In this document: piece by piece, positions 63,381 to 64,000 of the stretch | Layout of the letters: every line of letters starts with the position of its first letter | How positions within the stretch are numbered: the first letter of the stretch is position 1 | NCBI RefSeq assembly: GCF_900176485.1 | Contig: NZ_FWYD01000016.1 | Location: forward strand, 1-64,000 | Reading direction: 5' to 3' | DNA length: 64,000 nucleotides | Origin: Primorskyibacter flagellatus | Lineage (GTDB): Bacteria > Pseudomonadota > Alphaproteobacteria > Rhodobacterales > Rhodobacteraceae | The notes under the pieces: model-generated | Told to the model about the DNA's origin: nothing | Database searches by the model: none | What the model saw: the letters and a program-made list of their open reading frames with translations, nothing else | Program-made: the position numbers and the translations under genes

Positions 63381-64000
63381 CGGGCTGGGTGAAAATCGCA
63401 GGGCTTGGCCCCGGATCAGATGATCTGGTCACGCCGCAGGTGTCTGATGCGCTTGCAGCGGCCAGTGATGTGATCGGCTACATTCCCTATGTTGCCAGAA
63501 TAGCGCCGCGTGCAGGTTTGACACTGCATCCCAGCGACAACCGGGTCGAGCTTGACCGGGCGCGCCATGCTCTGTCGCTCGCCGCCCGAGGTCACAAGGT
63601 GGCGGTGGTCTCTTCCGGCGATCCCGGCGTCTTTGCGATGGCCTCGGCCCTGTTCGAGGCGCTGGAATACGGGCCGGCAATATGGCGCGATCTGGACATA
63701 GAGGTTCTGCCGGGAATTACCGCCATGCTGGCCGCTGCCGCCCGGATCGGTGCGCCGCTGGGGCATGATTTTTGCGCCATCAATCTGAGCGATAACCTGA
63801 AACCCTGGGCCTTGATCGAAAAACGCCTGCGCCTCGCCGTCGAAGGCGATTTCGCAATGGCATTCTACAACCCCCGCTCAAAATCCCGCCCCGAAGGTTT
63901 CGCGCGCGCGCTGTACCTTTTGCAAAAGGCCTGCGGTGATGCGCGCCCGGTGATCTTTGCGCGGGCCGTGTCCACGCCCGCGGAGGAGATCCGAGTCATA
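63377..64000 (+). CDS. cobJ: Precorrin-3B C17-methyltransferase CobJ (partial, 3' end outside window)
   Basis: 208 codons to the window edge with no stop. Start MTGWVKIAGLGPGSDDLVTP has the SAM-binding glycine loop; VVSSGDPGVFAMASALFEAL, VLPGITAMLAAAARIGAPLG and DFAMAFYNPRSKSRP are CobJ signatures. Continues the riboswitch-controlled operon; cobK, cobL, cobM would be expected beyond the edge. Confidence 0.93.
   Translation, partial: MTGWVKIAGLGPGSDDLVTPQVSDALAAASDVIGYIPYVARIAPRAGLTLHPSDNRVELDRARHALSLAARGHKVAVVSSGDPGVFAMASALFEALEYGPAIWRDLDIEVLPGITAMLAAAARIGAPLGHDFCAINLSDNLKPWALIEKRLRLAVEGDFAMAFYNPRSKSRPEGFARALYLLQKACGDARPVIFARAVSTPAEEIRVI

Overview
The window reads as a chromosomal segment of a GC-rich alphaproteobacterium, most likely of the Rhodobacteraceae (Roseobacter group). 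The basis is the FdsGBA-type formate dehydrogenase, the aerobic-type cobalamin genes (cobN, cobG, cobH, cobI, cobJ), the thiazole operon with a ThiXYZ-type transporter, and many short catabolic clusters separated by insertion-sequence and integrase debris. Names come from reading protein sequences by eye; no database search was run.

Layout. 1-340: 3' end of a tRNA, its terminator and a truncated IS3 orfA. 488-3782: a three-gene signalling operon (molybdopterin-fold periplasmic protein, PAS histidine kinase, LuxR-type response regulator). 3967-11121: an envelope cluster with a lipoprotein, a secreted von Willebrand A protein with 88-residue repeats, two secreted SH3b proteins and two probably related polytopic membrane proteins. 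11541-18288: TPP riboswitch followed by thiD(remnant)-thiO-S-G-E-F-thiY-tenA(remnant)-thiZ-thiX. 18524-21991: nadABC. 22320-26831: a 1503-residue TIR, membrane-anchored beta-propeller/TPR protein. 27171-34112: LysR regulator and fdsGBA-fdhD-fdsD. 34347-36468: cytochrome-like membrane protein, Tat-exported intradiol-like protein and dienelactone-hydrolase family protein. 36783-39850: integrase remnant and an arsenic operon with one truncated arsenate reductase.

40328-48498 is an aromatic-degradation island. A class D flavin monooxygenase is divergent from a private FMN adenylyltransferase, a flavin reductase, an intradiol dioxygenase, a muconate-cycloisomerase family enzyme and a LysR regulator. 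A convergent operon encodes a small unidentified protein, an alpha/beta hydrolase and a beta-keto-acid cleavage enzyme (BKACE). The same GGTAT-N6-ATACC element sits in front of both transcription units, so they probably form one regulon. They suggest a ring-cleavage route that ends in BKACE rather than in CoA transferase plus thiolase.

49030-53513: small stress or detoxification genes (HxlR, DUF1428, GST, VOC, SRPBCC, ArsR), several gene fossils, an IS5-type remnant and tRNA-Ile(CAT). 53698-64000: cobalamin biosynthesis. cobO and cobQ lie on the minus strand. A cobalamin riboswitch on the plus strand leads into a DUF1636 gene, cobW, cobN, cobG, cobH, cobI and a cobJ cut by the window edge.

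Most notable points: two in-frame gutted genes kept inside the thi operon with their translational overlaps intact; the shared operator and unusual enzyme set of the aromatic island; the TIR-propeller protein; and the repeat-containing VWA envelope cluster.
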